Source: Sarcophilus harrisii
Lineage: Eukaryota > Chordata > Mammalia > Dasyuromorphia > Dasyuridae
Reading direction: 5' to 3'
DNA: 64,000 nt
Assembly (NCBI RefSeq): GCF_902635505.1
Contig: NC_045426.1
Location: 599,179,318 to 599,243,317, forward strand
Shown here: piece by piece, positions 47,187 through 59,705 of the stretch
Position numbering within the stretch: the stretch's first letter is position 1
Layout of the letters: each line of letters opens with the position of its first letter
Program-made: the position numbers and the translations under genes
The notes under the pieces: model-generated
Database searches by the model: none
The model's input: only the letters and a program-made list of their open reading frames with translations
Told to the model about the DNA's origin: nothing

Positions 47187-48106
47187 TCAATTCCATTCAT
47201 TCAATTTTGATCTTCAATGAAGTATTTTCTTCACTCACTTTTTAATATCTTTTTCCATTTGTCCAATTGCATTTTAAGTGAGTTGTTTTGTTTTATGGAA
47301 TTTTTTTTTTCATTTCACTAATTTTACTTTTTAGAGAGCTATTTTCTCTTTCCAATTCACTAATTCTATTTTTCTTGGAATTGTTTACCTTTTCCAATTC
47401 ACTAATTCTGTTTTTCAAGGATTTGATTTCTTTATCCACTCTATCTTTTAATAAGTGGAATGACTTATCCAGGCCCTCTTGCCAAGCTTCTCTTTCCTTT
47501 TCTCATTTTTCTTCTAGCTCTCTTGTGTGAGCCTTTAAAATTTTTTCTATGAGGGTCTTGTGTGCTGAGGACCAGATCATAACCCTCTTTTGAGGATTCA
47601 TCTGGAGACAGTCAGTTTTTAGTCTCCACAGCGTTTAAAGTCTTCTCTTTATCTATAGAGAAGTCATCAATATTTAGTGTGCTTTAATTTTTTGCTCATT
47701 TTGTCAAAGAAGAATCAAAGAAAATATGCTGAGTCACTCAGGTTCTGTATGGTCAGGGCCTGAGAGACTCTGGCTTTTTGGGTTTATAGTCTTTACCCCC
47801 TGTGTTTATAGCTTTTCTGCTGATCTACTGGCTTGCTGCCAGAGCAAAGTAGCCACCTGTGGTAAAGTTCTCCCCACAAAAACAGCTGAGATCACACCCC
47901 ACACCCCCTCAGTTCTGGTCAATGTGAGCTGCCTTCCATACTCTCACTGCCTCCTGGGCTTCTATTGCCTGCCTTCAGTCTGGGCCTGATCTAACTATCC
48001 CCGCCTGCAAGCAAAAACAGACCTTTTCTGACAAATATTGAGGATATCTTTTGTGGGTAATTATTTGTAGGTTTTTTCAGTCAAGCACCAATTCTGAAGC
48101 CTTGTC

Positions 48107-48108
48107 AT

Positions 48109-48162
<54 letters not shown>
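48107..48162. repeat. (A)n(TA)n microsatellite inside an L1 5' UTR
   Basis: An A run of about 19 followed by about 17 TA units. Confidence 0.9.
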
Positions 48163-48163
<1 letters not shown>

Positions 48164-48216
48164 TTACAGCAAGATGGAGCTTAAATTGATATGTGTTTCT
48201 TCTCTGTCATCTTGGC

Positions 48217-48430
48217 TGGAAGTATATTTGACTGATTCTTGAAGTCTCATTGAGTCATTCATGTCCATTTTTTCAATTCTAATTTTCACGTATTATATTC
48301 TTCAGTTACCTTTTTTTAAAGCTCCTTTTGTAATAGACCAATTGAATTTTTTGGTCATTTCATTATTTTTCCATTTCAAAAATTTTGTTTTTCAGTGAAT
48401 TAGTGTCTTTTTCATATCTCTTTTGTAGGA
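48217..48430 (-). mobile_element. LINE-1 ORF1 fragment
   Basis: The complement shows the ORF1 coiled-coil/linker (ATGAATGACTCAATGAGAC) of a different, more diverged copy, directly abutting the 5' end of the L1 at 48216. Confidence 0.7.
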
Positions 48431-49324
48431 CAATTGTTGGTATACTGGAACCATCTGACAGTGGCTACTGGAGATCCCCAACTCTATTCCTAATTAGCTG
48501 TGTTATCTACTGTATGAAAACAAATTTTACTACTTTGTATTCTAGTTTCTTCATGTTTATCAGAAAGATCATAATACTTGTAATACTTTTCTCAAAGAAT
48601 TTATGTTGAACTTAAGTAAAAGCATAAATAATGTTTTATGAGCATGCCAACTACAATAGTTCATTGCATAATAAATCCAAACCTGGAAGGGATCTCAGAT
48701 ATCATGTAGTTGCTTTTATATTTAGTACTTATTCTCACATAATGTTTTCTTTCAAAAAAAATCACATTACATTTCTTCCTCCCATTCAAAAGCAGCCCAC
48801 CCTTTTGGAAGCAGAGTTATATTTGGAACTAGAAAGATTAAGATTCAAATTTTAATCTCCAGGCTAGCTCTTTAGAGGACCTCAGGACTAGCCCAAGTTC
48901 TTGTCTTCAGGTGGAGAAATGAAACAGGTAAGAGAGTCACCGTGTGGCTGGTCCAAGATGAAGTCTAGGGTCTGGAGCCTGGAGCCTGAAGTCTTCTGTG
49001 GCTGAGACCTATTGCTAAGAGCTGTGGCTGAGAAGGAACCCTCTGTCCCTGGGACTCCCCTTAAATACCCCAGCAAGACTATATCACCACACCACACTGG
49101 CCATGTACAGCTGTAGAACATCATATTACCACATTACCCTAAGTATAAGTTGACTACATTAACTATAACATTACATTATCAAGTATGTGCTTAAAGAATC
49201 ACCATCTCTCACCAAGTACATACTTAACTACAAGTACCCTGCTGTTTTAGATTCAAGTACACCCTTTCAGAGTTCTGGCCTTCTACACAAAAAATGCTTC
49301 ATTTTTTTTCTAAACATTGACTTC
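48431..49324. other. Unclassified DNA
   Basis: No L1 or gene recognised. 48888-49140 is GC-richer and holds a 78-codon minus frame without family resemblance; it could be part of an old LTR but I cannot show ends. Confidence 0.4.
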
Positions 49325-49515
49325 AAATGACAATAACAGTACCATAGCAGCTAACATTTATACAATACCCACAGCACAAGTTACTGAACACTAATGAGTG
49401 ATTTAATCTATCTTGGTCTTACTTATCTAATCTATAAAATGGGAATAATAATGGCAAGAGATTAATGGGAGATTTAGGTGTGATAACTTCTCTTAAACTT
49501 AAAAACTATGTAAAT
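49325..49515. mobile_element. CORE-SINE/MIR-type fragments
   Basis: 'gcagctaacatttatacaata' (complement sense) followed by 'ctaatctataaaatgggaataataatggc' (sense) are typical of MIR/MAR-type SINEs in two orientations. Confidence 0.5.
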
Positions 49516-51194
49516 GGAAGATAGTTATATAACTATGTACCGATTAATGTGAGCAATCAATCTCAAGAAATGATCAAACTATTTGGATTCACACTGTATG
49601 TTTCCACTGGAATAGAACAGACAATTAAAACACATAATTATTGTTTTGAGTCCAAATGCATGCTATCATTTCATGGAATTCAATATTTGCATTAATTTTA
49701 ATGTAGCTTTCTGTGTTTAGATTTTCCTTCTTAAATAAATATTTTCCTCTTTCTTTTCTGTTTTCTTTTTATCTCTTCCTTTCCTTCTAACCAAGAGTCA
49801 TCAAACATGGCAAATAATTTATTCTGAAGACAAAAAAAAAGAATCATATGATTAATGATGTATCTTTTTATCTTAATCTCCATATCCATGCTTGTATGCA
49901 TACTGAAAATTTATATAACCATCTACTTGGGATAGCTTCATCTTTTTTTTTTTTTTTTTTAAGGGGAATAGTATTAATATGAATCTATCTATGCATAAGG
50001 TACTGTTGGGAAAGTCTTGGAGTCCATAGGAGAATAATTAGCATATAAATCCAAATACATTATTACTAGCCCATATTAGAGTTTTCATTAGTCCCTTTTA
50101 AGCCTGAGCATTTTTCACAGCAGTGGTTCATGAACTCAATCCATTATCATTTATTGGTTCATAAGCAGGGAAACCATACAGCATACTAGATATCACATAA
50201 TGGTGGACTTAAATAGCCAAAATGAGAAGAAAGGAAGCATTGGTGATAGCATCATTGAAAATTAGATTAACAATAACTTGTATATTCATTGGTTCTTGGA
50301 TTTCTTAACATAGTAATTATCATTAAAATTATCATGGTACTAAAAATACCTATATTATTCCACTGAAATGTTGCCTATTTTAGTTCTCTAAAGATGACAG
50401 ACTATAACCCTGACATTATTCTGGGCTTCATCTCATTTTGGCAGCTTACCAGCTTAGAGTTCTAGTCTTCTTCTGTTCCAACAATAGTCAGCAGTCCTAT
50501 GGAATTAGATTCTTCATACCATGGTTTTGAAAGTCTTCCCTGATCTTTGCCTTTACTAAGCACATAGAGGCAAGCACAAAAATAAGTGCTATCAAATGAT
50601 GGAAATAAATGGAAAAGAAGGGAAAAGAAATATCCAAGTGCTATTGAAGATGTTTACTTTCCTTTTAAATTTAGTCCTATCATCTTAAACAAATGTCATC
50701 ACAGCATAATTCTATTAATTTTAAAATCTTGTTCTTCTAACTTAAGTACATATTTTACATATCTCTGTATCTCTTTTTTCTCAAAGGAAAAAAAAATAAA
50801 TCTAGCACTTTAAAATTCATTCAAAATATTTTCAGTGACAGCTAAATTATTGATGTTATATTATATTTATTTATTTTTCATAAATTTCCCTTCAATAACA
50901 ATATCATAGATCAATTTTCTGGCCCCCTTCCCATGATATAATGATGTAGTGATAATAGTGAACCAAAGTGGTTTGGTTAATATTCTCTAGAAGCATTTTA
51001 TATTTTGTTTACATTTTTATACTGTTACCCCATTAGAAAAGGTGTTGGATCTCCAACCTTATCCTTCAATATCTGCTCAATACATATCTTAAGGTGTCAG
51101 AAATGTAAATGATTTCTTCCTCCCCATATATCTAAATGTTTTGCAAACATTTTCCTTTAGCAGTTTTTTATTGTCCAAGTTAAGTAGCTATCTT
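49516..51194. other. Single-copy-looking AT-rich DNA
   Basis: No gene or clear repeat; poly-T at about 49944-49961. Confidence 0.5.
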
Positions 51195-51325
51195 TTTTCT
51201 ATGGATTTTTTCATTGTTTCATTTAGAGTGTATACTTCTTGGGGACAGCGATCGTGTTTGATTTACCTTTTATAAACATCTTATATAGTGGTTGGTGTAG
51301 AATAAACATTTGTTCATTGCTACCA
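51195..51325 (+). mobile_element. LINE-2-like 3' terminal remnant
   Basis: 'tatacttcttggggacagcg' then 'tagtggttggtgtagaataa' follows the L2 end in order but is diverged. Confidence 0.5.
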
Positions 51326-51582
51326 TTGATCCCAATTTGCTATCTACAAGGAACTCTCAACAACTTAATTGAGCAAATTTAATTCAGCAAGGAATTTGTT
51401 TACAGATTATTATGAAAAATGCACTTTCTGAGACACAGTAGACAAAGACAACACATTCTCTGTCCTTACATCTTGCTAGTGACAATGAAATTTGGTTTGT
51501 CAGTTTATTCACTTTGGTATGAAAAATTTCCTTTTCCCATTTTTTTCCCTCTCCTCACCCATTCTCTCTCTCTCTTTTTTAA

Positions 51583-52897
51583 ATTATAATAACTTTTTAT
51601 GGACAGAACCCATGCCAGGGTAATTTCTTACAACATTATCCCTTGCACTCATTTCTATTCCGATTTTTCCTCTCTCTCCCTCCACCTCCTCCCCTAGATG
51701 GCAAGCAGTCCCATATATGTTGAATATGTCATAGTATATCCTAGATACAATATATGTGTGCAGAACCAAACAGTCCTCTTGTTGCACAGGGAGAATTGGA
51801 TTCAGAAGGTAAAAATAACCCAGGAAGAAAAACAAAAATGCAAACAGTTTACATTCATTTCCCAGTGTTCTCTCTTTGGGTGTAGCTGCTTCTGTCTGTC
51901 ATTGATCAATTGAAACTGAAATTGGTCTCTTTGTCAAAGAATCCCTTTCCATCAGAATACATACATCTTCATACAGTATCATTGTTGAGGTATATAATGA
52001 TCTCCTGGTTCTGCTCATTTCCCTTAGCATCAGTTCATGTAAGTCTCTCCAAGCCTCTCTGCACTCATCCTCCTGGTCATTTCTTACAGAACAATATCAT
52101 TCCATAACATTCATATACCACAATTTACCCAACCATTCTCCAATTGATAGGCATCCATTCATTTTCCAATTTTTAGCCACTACAAACAAGGCTGCCACAA
52201 ACATTTTGGCACATAAAGATCCTTTTCCCTTCTTTAGTATCTCTTTGTGGTATAATAAGACCAGTAGTAGCACTGCTGGGGCACAGGGTATGCACAGTTT
52301 GATACCTTTTCGGGCATAATTCCAGATTGCTTTCCAGAATGGTTGGATTTGTTCACTGCTCCACCAACAATGCATCAGTGTCCCAGTTTTCCCACATCCC
52401 CTCCAACAATCATCATTATTTTTTCTGTCATCTTAGCCAATCTGACAGGTATGTAGTAGTATCTCAGAGTTGTCTTAATTTGCATTTCTCTGATTCATAA
52501 TGATTTGGAACACTCTTTCATATGAGTGGTAATAGTTTCATTTTCATCATCTGAAAATTATCTGTTCATATCCTTTGACCATTTGTCAGTTGGAGAATGG
52601 CTTGGTTTCTGATAAATTAGAGTCAGTTCTCTATATATTTTGGAAATGAGGCCTTTATCAGAACCTTTAACTGTGAAGATGTTTTCCCAGTTTGTTGCTT
52701 CCCTTTTAATCTTGTTTGCATTAGTTTTGTTTGTACAAAACCTTTTAAATTTGATGTAATCAAAATTTTCTATTTTGTTATCAATAATGGTCTCTAGCTC
52801 GTTTTTGGTCACAAATATCTTCCTCCTCCACAAATCTGAGAGATAAGCTATCCTATGTTCCTCTAATTTATTTATAATCTCGTCCTTTATGCCTAAA
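51583..52897 (-). mobile_element. 5'-truncated LINE-1
   Basis: Minus strand: 3' UTR (from the T-rich 51575-51600), ORF2 C-terminus (52097-52375: MHCWWSSEQIQPFWKAIWNYARKGIKLC...) and upstream (52558-52833), truncated in ORF2 at 52897. Same subfamily as 1-400. Confidence 0.9.
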
Positions 52898-53693
52898 TCC
52901 TTTTACCCATATTAAACAAAAACATTTCCTCATGTCCTGGAATCTATTTCCCTATAGAGCTTACATAATATTTGTAACCTAAGACTTAGCTACAACTAAG
53001 ATCTCTGTGTGCAAAGACTGAATCACTTTCTTAAACACATTTTAAAACAGAAGTAAATGGAAACATAATGGCCAAGGTTATATGATTTTGTACTGCCTCT
53101 ACTGCTGTTTTTTTTTTTTTTTGAATGATCGAGAATATATTTGTTTAATATCCCTTCTAAATGGCATTCCTTCTATGAAGGTGGAAGTAGATATATGCAT
53201 TATAGGTAACTTCTACTCCCTTACAGACAAATCATTCAGGTTTGCCCTGAGAGAGCTTCATTACTTATATATAAATGTATATGAGAATTGAGAGAACAAT
53301 GAAACACTACAGTTTTATGAGTGAAGAGATAAACTTCAGATTATTGGATGATGTTTTGAAATGGTCCTTTGCTATAGCTGATCAGCTGAAGCAAACAAAT
53401 ACATATGCAAGTTTACAAGCCCTCCACAGCGAAAGGGAGAGAGTGGAATCTAAAGCTAGATTCCACTGGTCCCTTCACATCTGGTGATTTCAACTCAGCT
53501 TAGAATAAACTCCTTTTTTTGGACATTATTCTTTTTGTCCTAATTTGAGATCTTTTATGCCTATATGAACAATTCATTTGTTCTTCTGTTTTTGGCATTT
53601 TCTAATCTGCATATGTCAAATTATTATTGGCTCCTTTTTTAATGAGAAAATTTTCAAATTATTTGTGATACTGTTTTTTGTAACCTAATTATT

Positions 53694-53741
<48 letters not shown>

Positions 53742-54900
53742 CATACAGATATACCTACATACATAGCTAGATAAATACATACATCATAGATATAGAATGA
53801 AAAGTAAACCAAGTGTGATAAGCTTAGTTAAAATCTAACTGGATGAGAACATGGAAGCAAAGCTCTAGGAAAGGAAGAGGGAAAAATAAAATCAAATGAA
53901 AAATCCAAGTTTGTTAAATAGGGAAGAATGACATTCAGACAGAAACCATATCTACTCCATTTGGACAGTTATCAAAGCAAGCAACAGTAAACTTCAACGT
54001 TCATCTTTTGGAAATAAAGTCAATTACTTTTCTTAGTAAGTGAAATCATCATACCACAAAGTGACCATTATTTAATGGAAGATAAACTTATTTGAAGGAA
54101 AAATACAAATGGGCAATTTGTTTTCATAAACTGATTATGATTTAAATCAGGGTTTTACCAACTGAAAAAAATACACAGTTTACACATTTCTTAAGGTAGT
54201 ATAGTAGAAAAGAAACAGTATGCTTAGTGTCTTAAAATAATAACAATGAAAAGCATTGATCTCAGTGCTTTGAGATCCCAAATAAGCACTCTGTTAGAAT
54301 TTTACCAATATATTAATGCAACAACATAAAAGTATAAGTTTATCTGGCAACATTGATAAAGAATAAGTAATTCTATATTGAGTTTATTTATCTTATCATT
54401 TTGAAATAATGTGTGGGACATTTTATTCATTGGCAAAAGATGACTTTCAAAGTTAATAAGCTCAATATTTCTAATCTCCCTTAATGCCAAAGTATTGCTG
54501 CATCAATTCAAAAGCTTTTAAAAGCCAGAAATATTCCATCACTTTAATGAAATATTAAAGAAACTAGATAAATGATCTTAATGACCTTAGACTTTAAAAA
54601 AGGGGAAAATATGACCATCAAGCACAAATAAGAGAGAAATTAACTTAATTGCCATATATTCTAAAAAATTAGACATGTGAATAAGGTATTCAAATCTGCT
54701 CTAGCTACACTGTACTTTGCTTCTCAGTCATATCAATTTGTTTTAATATGAAGGAAAATAAATAATAAACTCTATATAGAGATTCTCATTTCTTGACTCT
54801 ATTACACATAACCAGACGCGTAGCTCTGTATAAAAGAGTTTATCTGTACTGGATTTTTTAAAAAAAGCACTTCTTTAAAAACAACAAACATTAAATGGGC
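52898..54900. other. Unclassified DNA with a poly-T and a 70-codon frame
   Basis: 53105-53122 is a T run. 53275-53487 (+) codes 70 residues (ISEEINFRLL-like: MSEEINFRLLDDVLKWSFAIADQ) that I do not recognise, with no exon signals I can support. The rest is AT-rich without recognised features. Confidence 0.4.
53697..53738. repeat. (TA)n microsatellite
   Basis: About 20 TA units, then (CATA)n. Confidence 0.95.
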
Positions 54901-55204
54901 TGAAGTTTGAGTTGATGCACTGAGGTCTCAAGCATGTGAGGCTAGATAGAATTATACTCTATTAATATATGCTTGGAGAATGAATAGCTCTGCCCATTCT
55001 CTGTGCAAGTTTTGATGTGTTGTATAGGAAAAGATGTGAAGACGATTTTGGTGGATGGAAAGACAGAGACAGAGAGACTGCTGGTCGGTTTTGTGTCACG
55101 ACTGCTCTCATTTCCTATCGTGATCTCCCTTCACCTCAAAGAATAAAGATTCAGGATTTTCCCTTAATCTGAATTCCTGACTCCGGCTGATTTTAAAATA
55201 TGCA
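54901..55204 (+). mobile_element. Solo-LTR-like endogenous retrovirus fossil
   Basis: Starts TG, ends near TGCA; a poly-A signal AATAAA at 55142-55147 is followed by a T/C-rich U5-like end. No internal retroviral genes adjoin it, so it is a lone LTR or LTR fragment. The family within marsupial ERVs is not certain, and the exact ends may be off by some bases. Confidence 0.6.
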
Positions 55205-55609
55205 GTCATCACACAAACACATACACATACACACACATTCATAGGAAATGCTATTTACTCAGCAGATACAGAATTGTCAAAAATTATTTTACATGACTGT
55301 TGCTTATGGTGATTCAATGTAATTCTTTCACACAGTATAGATAAGTACATGCTGCTTGTTTACAAATATTTTCACAAGGTATACAAAAAGTCCAATAGTA
55401 TTTTTCATCTATACAAAAGAAAATCTAGAAAGAAGAAGGAAAAGGAATTTCAAAGGATTATAGATGAAACATTGCTATGGCCCAGAGAGTAATGTGACAA
55501 GAACAATGTCGAGGGAAAAAATAGAATTGAAAGGAGACAAGCCCATTTTTGGAGAATCTGCGAATTATATTGCTAACTAAGTAGAGAGCTGAACTGATCT
55601 TTTCATCTT
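55205..55609. other. Unclassified DNA
   Basis: (CA)-rich start (55209-55240), otherwise nothing recognised. Confidence 0.4.
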
Positions 55610-56672
55610 ACTGCTTTTTAATAATCTCTTCTAGGAGAGTCTTTTGTGTTGGGGACCAACAGTTGTCTGCACACTGCTATTAGTCTCCTTGTGGTTGAAA
55701 AGCTGCTCTCTTTCTGGATAGAAGCTATCAATCGTCCTTTTGATTTTTTTTGCTCATTTTTTAAAGCCTGTAGGGTCTGCCTTCAGGGCCAGGAGGTTAC
55801 CAGCTTCCTCTGCAGAGCAGTGATACATGTAAGGATGGGTAGTTGTTCTGCCAACTTGCAGCGATACAGGAGTGCTCTGGGATAGAGTTTCCCACCCCAA
55901 AGTAATTCAGGCCTGCAGGGCTAAGCTGGGAAAATAAATACCCTGAAAAGAACCCTGTTGTTCAGGTTAACACTGCTCTGGGGCCAGACTACTCTGAGTT
56001 TCACAACCCCAAGCCAAATCCCACCCTGGGGCTGTGGGTATTACTACCTGAACAGTGAATAGCCCTGCAGGGACCAGAATTGTCTCTGCCTCGAGAACCA
56101 GTTTCGTGCTGAAGTTCTATTGCCCCAGGCTGAGCCCTGCACTGTGCAGATTAGAAGCTGTCCTGGGCTGTGCCCTCCTACCGGGCAGATTTGTAACTGC
56201 CCCAGCAAAAGTCCCACACTGCAGGATGTAACTGCAGGGCTGTGTTAAGGTCAGCACTGAGTCACTTTGGGTTTTGGGTGGTTATAGCCAGATCTTATTA
56301 GGTTCTGGTGTTTTTTAGGGAGTACCTTCTGTCTTTGGCTTTAATTTCTCTGCTGGTTTACTGCTTTATAATTAAGGCAGAGCAGTTACCTATGGGAAAG
56401 TCATCTCTATCTGCAGAGGTCACTCCCGCCCCTGTTCTGCTCTGGATGCTAGTCTCTCCCTGCCTGTGCTGGTCTGTTCCTGGCCCCTCAGGACAAAGCT
56501 GCTCTGGGAATCTTTCATATTATCTTTGGCTAGTAAATTGTGTGCTTCTAATCTTTATGAATTTTAGCAGTCAAGCACTATTTTTGAGGCTGAATTTAAT
56601 AGTTGGTTGTGAGGGCATGAGAGGAGCTTAGAAAGTCGCATGTGCCTTCTCCGCCATCTTGGCTCCACCCCC
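55610..56672 (-). mobile_element. LINE-1 5' UTR (complete 5' end), inverted segment
   Basis: GC-richer DNA whose complement starts GGGGGTGGAGCCAAGATGGC at 56672 and runs through the 5' UTR towards ORF1. This is the true L1 5' end. Joined head-to-head to an L1 3' part. Confidence 0.85.
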
Positions 56673-57190
56673 TTCATGACCTAGGCATAAAGAATGAGAT
56701 TATAAATAAATTGGAAGAGCATAGGATAATTTACCTCTCAGACCTGTGGAAGAGGAAGGAATTTATGACCAAAGAAGAAGTAGAGATAGCCCCCTTCAAC
56801 AATGAGATGAACCAAATCAGTTCCAATAGAGTAGTAATTAACTGAACCAGCTACACTCAGGGAAAGAACTCTGGGAGATAACTATAAACCACTACATAGA
56901 ATTCCTAATCCCTCTATTTTTGTCCGCCTGCATTTTTGATTTCCTTCACAGACTAATTGTACACTATTTCAAAGTCCGACTCTTTTTATACAACAACATA
57001 ACTGTTTGGACATGTATACATATATTTTATTTAACTTGTACTCTAACATATTTAACACTTATTGGTCAACCTGCCATCTGGGGAAGGGGTGGAGGGAAGG
57101 AGGGGAAAGTAGGAGCAAAAGGATTTGCAACTGTCAATGCTGAAAAATTACCTATGCATATATTTATAAATAAAAAGCTATAATAAAAAA
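56673..57190 (+). mobile_element. LINE-1 3' part with internal loss
   Basis: 56673-56786 is post-RT ORF2 (HDLGIKNEIINKLEEHRIIYLSDLWKRKEF). At about 56787 it jumps to the 3' UTR, skipping about 0.9 kb, and ends in 'ataaaaagctataataaaaa'. Confidence 0.85.
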
Positions 57191-57758
57191 TATGTACAGA
57201 GAAAAATGTATTACACTACTGATTAACTTCTTCATGTAAAGAAATGTTTTAAAATATGGTGAAGTCCATCCAGATAGATAGATAGTCAGACAGGTAGATA
57301 ATTAGATTCATAGATACATAGATCGATACATAGATAAACACACCTAAAATATTTCGAGTGTGAAGATCACTTGATGTTGAAATTATTTTCTTTTGCATTT
57401 TGTCTTTTAAGATCAATTTTGAGAGAGACTGAAATACTGAAGAGAGAATATCCCTTTCAAATTCTCTCATATTAGCTTATTTTTTTCGACACTTTAATCA
57501 CAGATAAATAAAGAATTCAGAAAGCAGATTTTAAAAAAATTCTTTAAATTATGCTTATATTTCCTATTTCAAAATCTAAAATCATCTGGGTGCAAAATAC
57601 AATATTTTCAAAAAGTAGTCATTTAAAACCATTGACAATAAAATGTATAAAATTATTTTATTTAATTAAATAATTTTAAAAAACTATTATTTTGTTAAAT
57701 TATTATTTTCTTAAAACAGTTGCCAATAATTTTGTTAAAATTAAATTTAACTGTTGTG

Positions 57759-57789
<31 letters not shown>

Positions 57790-58460
57790 TGTAAGTGTCT
57801 AACTATTATCTAGTTGTCTGTATCTCTACTTATTTAATAGAAAGAAGGATTGAACTTTTTTATTTCAGTATTGTGGGGAAGTCCCAGATATGGATATTCC
57901 ATCTAGCAGTTCAAATTCTCTACAACTTGAAATATTAAAGATTACCCTAAAGCACTAATTGCCTTGGGTATCCACCATGTGTCACAGACATGATTACAAT
58001 GTATGTCTTTCTAGATCCAAAGTAGACATTAAGTCTATTGGAAATACATACCCTGAATATTTAAGTTCAAATATATATTTACTGATGTTTATAGTTACAT
58101 GTAAAAGAGATAGAAGTTATGAGAATATTTCTAAATTTATTACAGTTTTTAACTTATTCTATTTTTGTAAAATTAACAATACTTTTCAAAACTTTTTTTT
58201 TTTTTTTTTTTTACCATTTTGGCTGATATTGTATGGTGCAATAGAATTATAAGAAGGTCAATTTTCAAAGTATTTTATATCCCTTTTTGTCATTTACATA
58301 TAGTTTCAGCAATAAATACTAATGTTAAAAATAATATAAATGATTAACCTTGCCTGATATCATGACAACATATCTTTATTGCATTGCAGAGAAAGAAGAC
58401 CTTATCAGTCACTGTGAAGAGTCACATTGTTTTAGTCCAGAAGATCAGGAAAAATGAAAA
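57191..58460. other. Single-copy-looking AT-rich DNA
   Basis: No gene recognised. Contains (GATA)/(CATA)-like runs at 57275-57345 and a T run at 58190-58212. Confidence 0.5.
57759..57787. repeat. (CA)n microsatellite
   Basis: About 14 CA units. Confidence 0.95.
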
Positions 58461-58469
58461 CATTTTTTT

Positions 58470-59580
58470 AATCTGAAAACAATTTTTTATTGAAGCTTTT
58501 TATTTTTATTTCCAAAACAAAACAAATGCAAGTATATTTTTTCAACATTTACCCTTGAAAAACCTTGTGTTCCAATTCTCCTCCTTTCCATCCTCTCCCT
58601 CCCCTAGATGGTAATTAACCCAATATATGTTAAACATGGTAGAATATGTATGAATCCAATACAGGTATACATATTTATACAATTATCTTGCTGCCCAAGA
58701 AAAACCAGAACAAAAAAGAAAAAAGAAATGAGGAAGAAAATAAAATGCAAGGAAACAACAACAAAAGGATTAAAATGTCTATGTTATGATCCAGATTCAG
58801 TTCCCACAGTCCTCTCTGTGGGAATAGATGGCTCTCATTATCCCAAGATCTTTGGAACTGGCCTAAATCATCTTATTGATGGGAAGAGCCACTTTCATCA
58901 GAATTGATATTGTATTGCTTTACTGTTGCCATGTTCAAGGATCTCCTAATTCTGCTCATTTCACTTAACATAAGTACATGCAAGTCTCTCCAGACCTCTC
59001 TGAAATCATCCTGCTGATCATTTCTTATAGAACAATAATATTCCATAACATTCATATACCATAACTTATTCAGCCATTCAACAACTGATATATATCCACT
59101 TAGTTTCCAAGTTCTTGACATTACAAAAAAAAAAAAAAAAAAAAAAGGCTGCCACAAATATTTTAGCACATATGGTTCCCTTTCCCTACTTTAAGATCTC
59201 TTTGGCATATAAGCCCAGTAGAAACATTAATGGATCAAAGGGTATGCACGGTTTGATAACCCTTTGAGAATAGTTCCAAATTGCTCTCCAGAATGGTTGA
59301 AGGTATTCACAATTCCACCAACAATGCATCAGTGTCCCAGTTTTTCCACATCCCTTCCAATATTGTGCATTATCTTTCCCTGTCATCTTAGCCAATCTGA
59401 GAGGTATGTAGTGGTAACTCAGAATTATCTTAATTTGAATTTTTTCTGATGAATAATAATTTAGAGGTTTTCATCTGACTAGAAATGGTTTTAATTTCTT
59501 CCTATAAAAATTGTCCTTTCATATCCTTTTGCCATTTATCAACTAGATAATACTTTGACTTCTTATAAATTTGAGTCAAT
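58470..59580 (-). mobile_element. Older LINE-1 3' end
   Basis: Minus strand 3' UTR of the diverged subfamily (like 39162-39606) plus ORF2 C-terminus (58873-59169: NKLWYMNVMEYYCSIRNDQQDDFREVWRDLHVLMLSEMSRIRRS; 59186-59395). An A/T run of about 21 lies inside at 59125-59146. Confidence 0.85.
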
Positions 59581-59705
59581 TCTATGTAGTGGTTCATAAT
59601 CATCTCCCAGAGTTCTTTCTATGGATGTAGCTTGTTCAATTCATTACTACTGATTTGGTTCATCACATTATTGAAGAGGGCCCAGTCCATCAGAATTGAT
59701 CATCA
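59581..59705 (-). mobile_element. LINE-1 3' UTR scrap
   Basis: The text corresponds to 39920-40045 (complement of 3' UTR), cut at 59705 by an LTR. Confidence 0.75.

Larger units (their letters stand above)
42518..48216 (-). mobile_element. Nearly full-length LINE-1 with 5' UTR
   Basis: Poly-T at 42516-42530, 3' UTR, ORF2 C-terminus (43024-43527) with an internal in-frame loss of several hundred bases near 43262, post-RT and RT (43969-44884 with [15 protein letters not shown] and [11 protein letters not shown]), endonuclease (45700-46200), inter-ORF region, ORF1 RNA-binding domain (46788-47186) and coiled coil (47280-47530), and 5' UTR to about 48216, whose complement starts CCAGCCAAGATGACAGAGAAG. 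Several frame breaks; dead. Confidence 0.88.

Noticed and set aside
48888-49124. 78-codon minus frame in a GC-richer patch
   Set aside because: No family resemblance; patch may be an old LTR but without defined ends.
53275-53487. 70-codon frame as a host gene exon
   Set aside because: No recognised family, no supported splice sites, short length; kept only as a low-interest finding.
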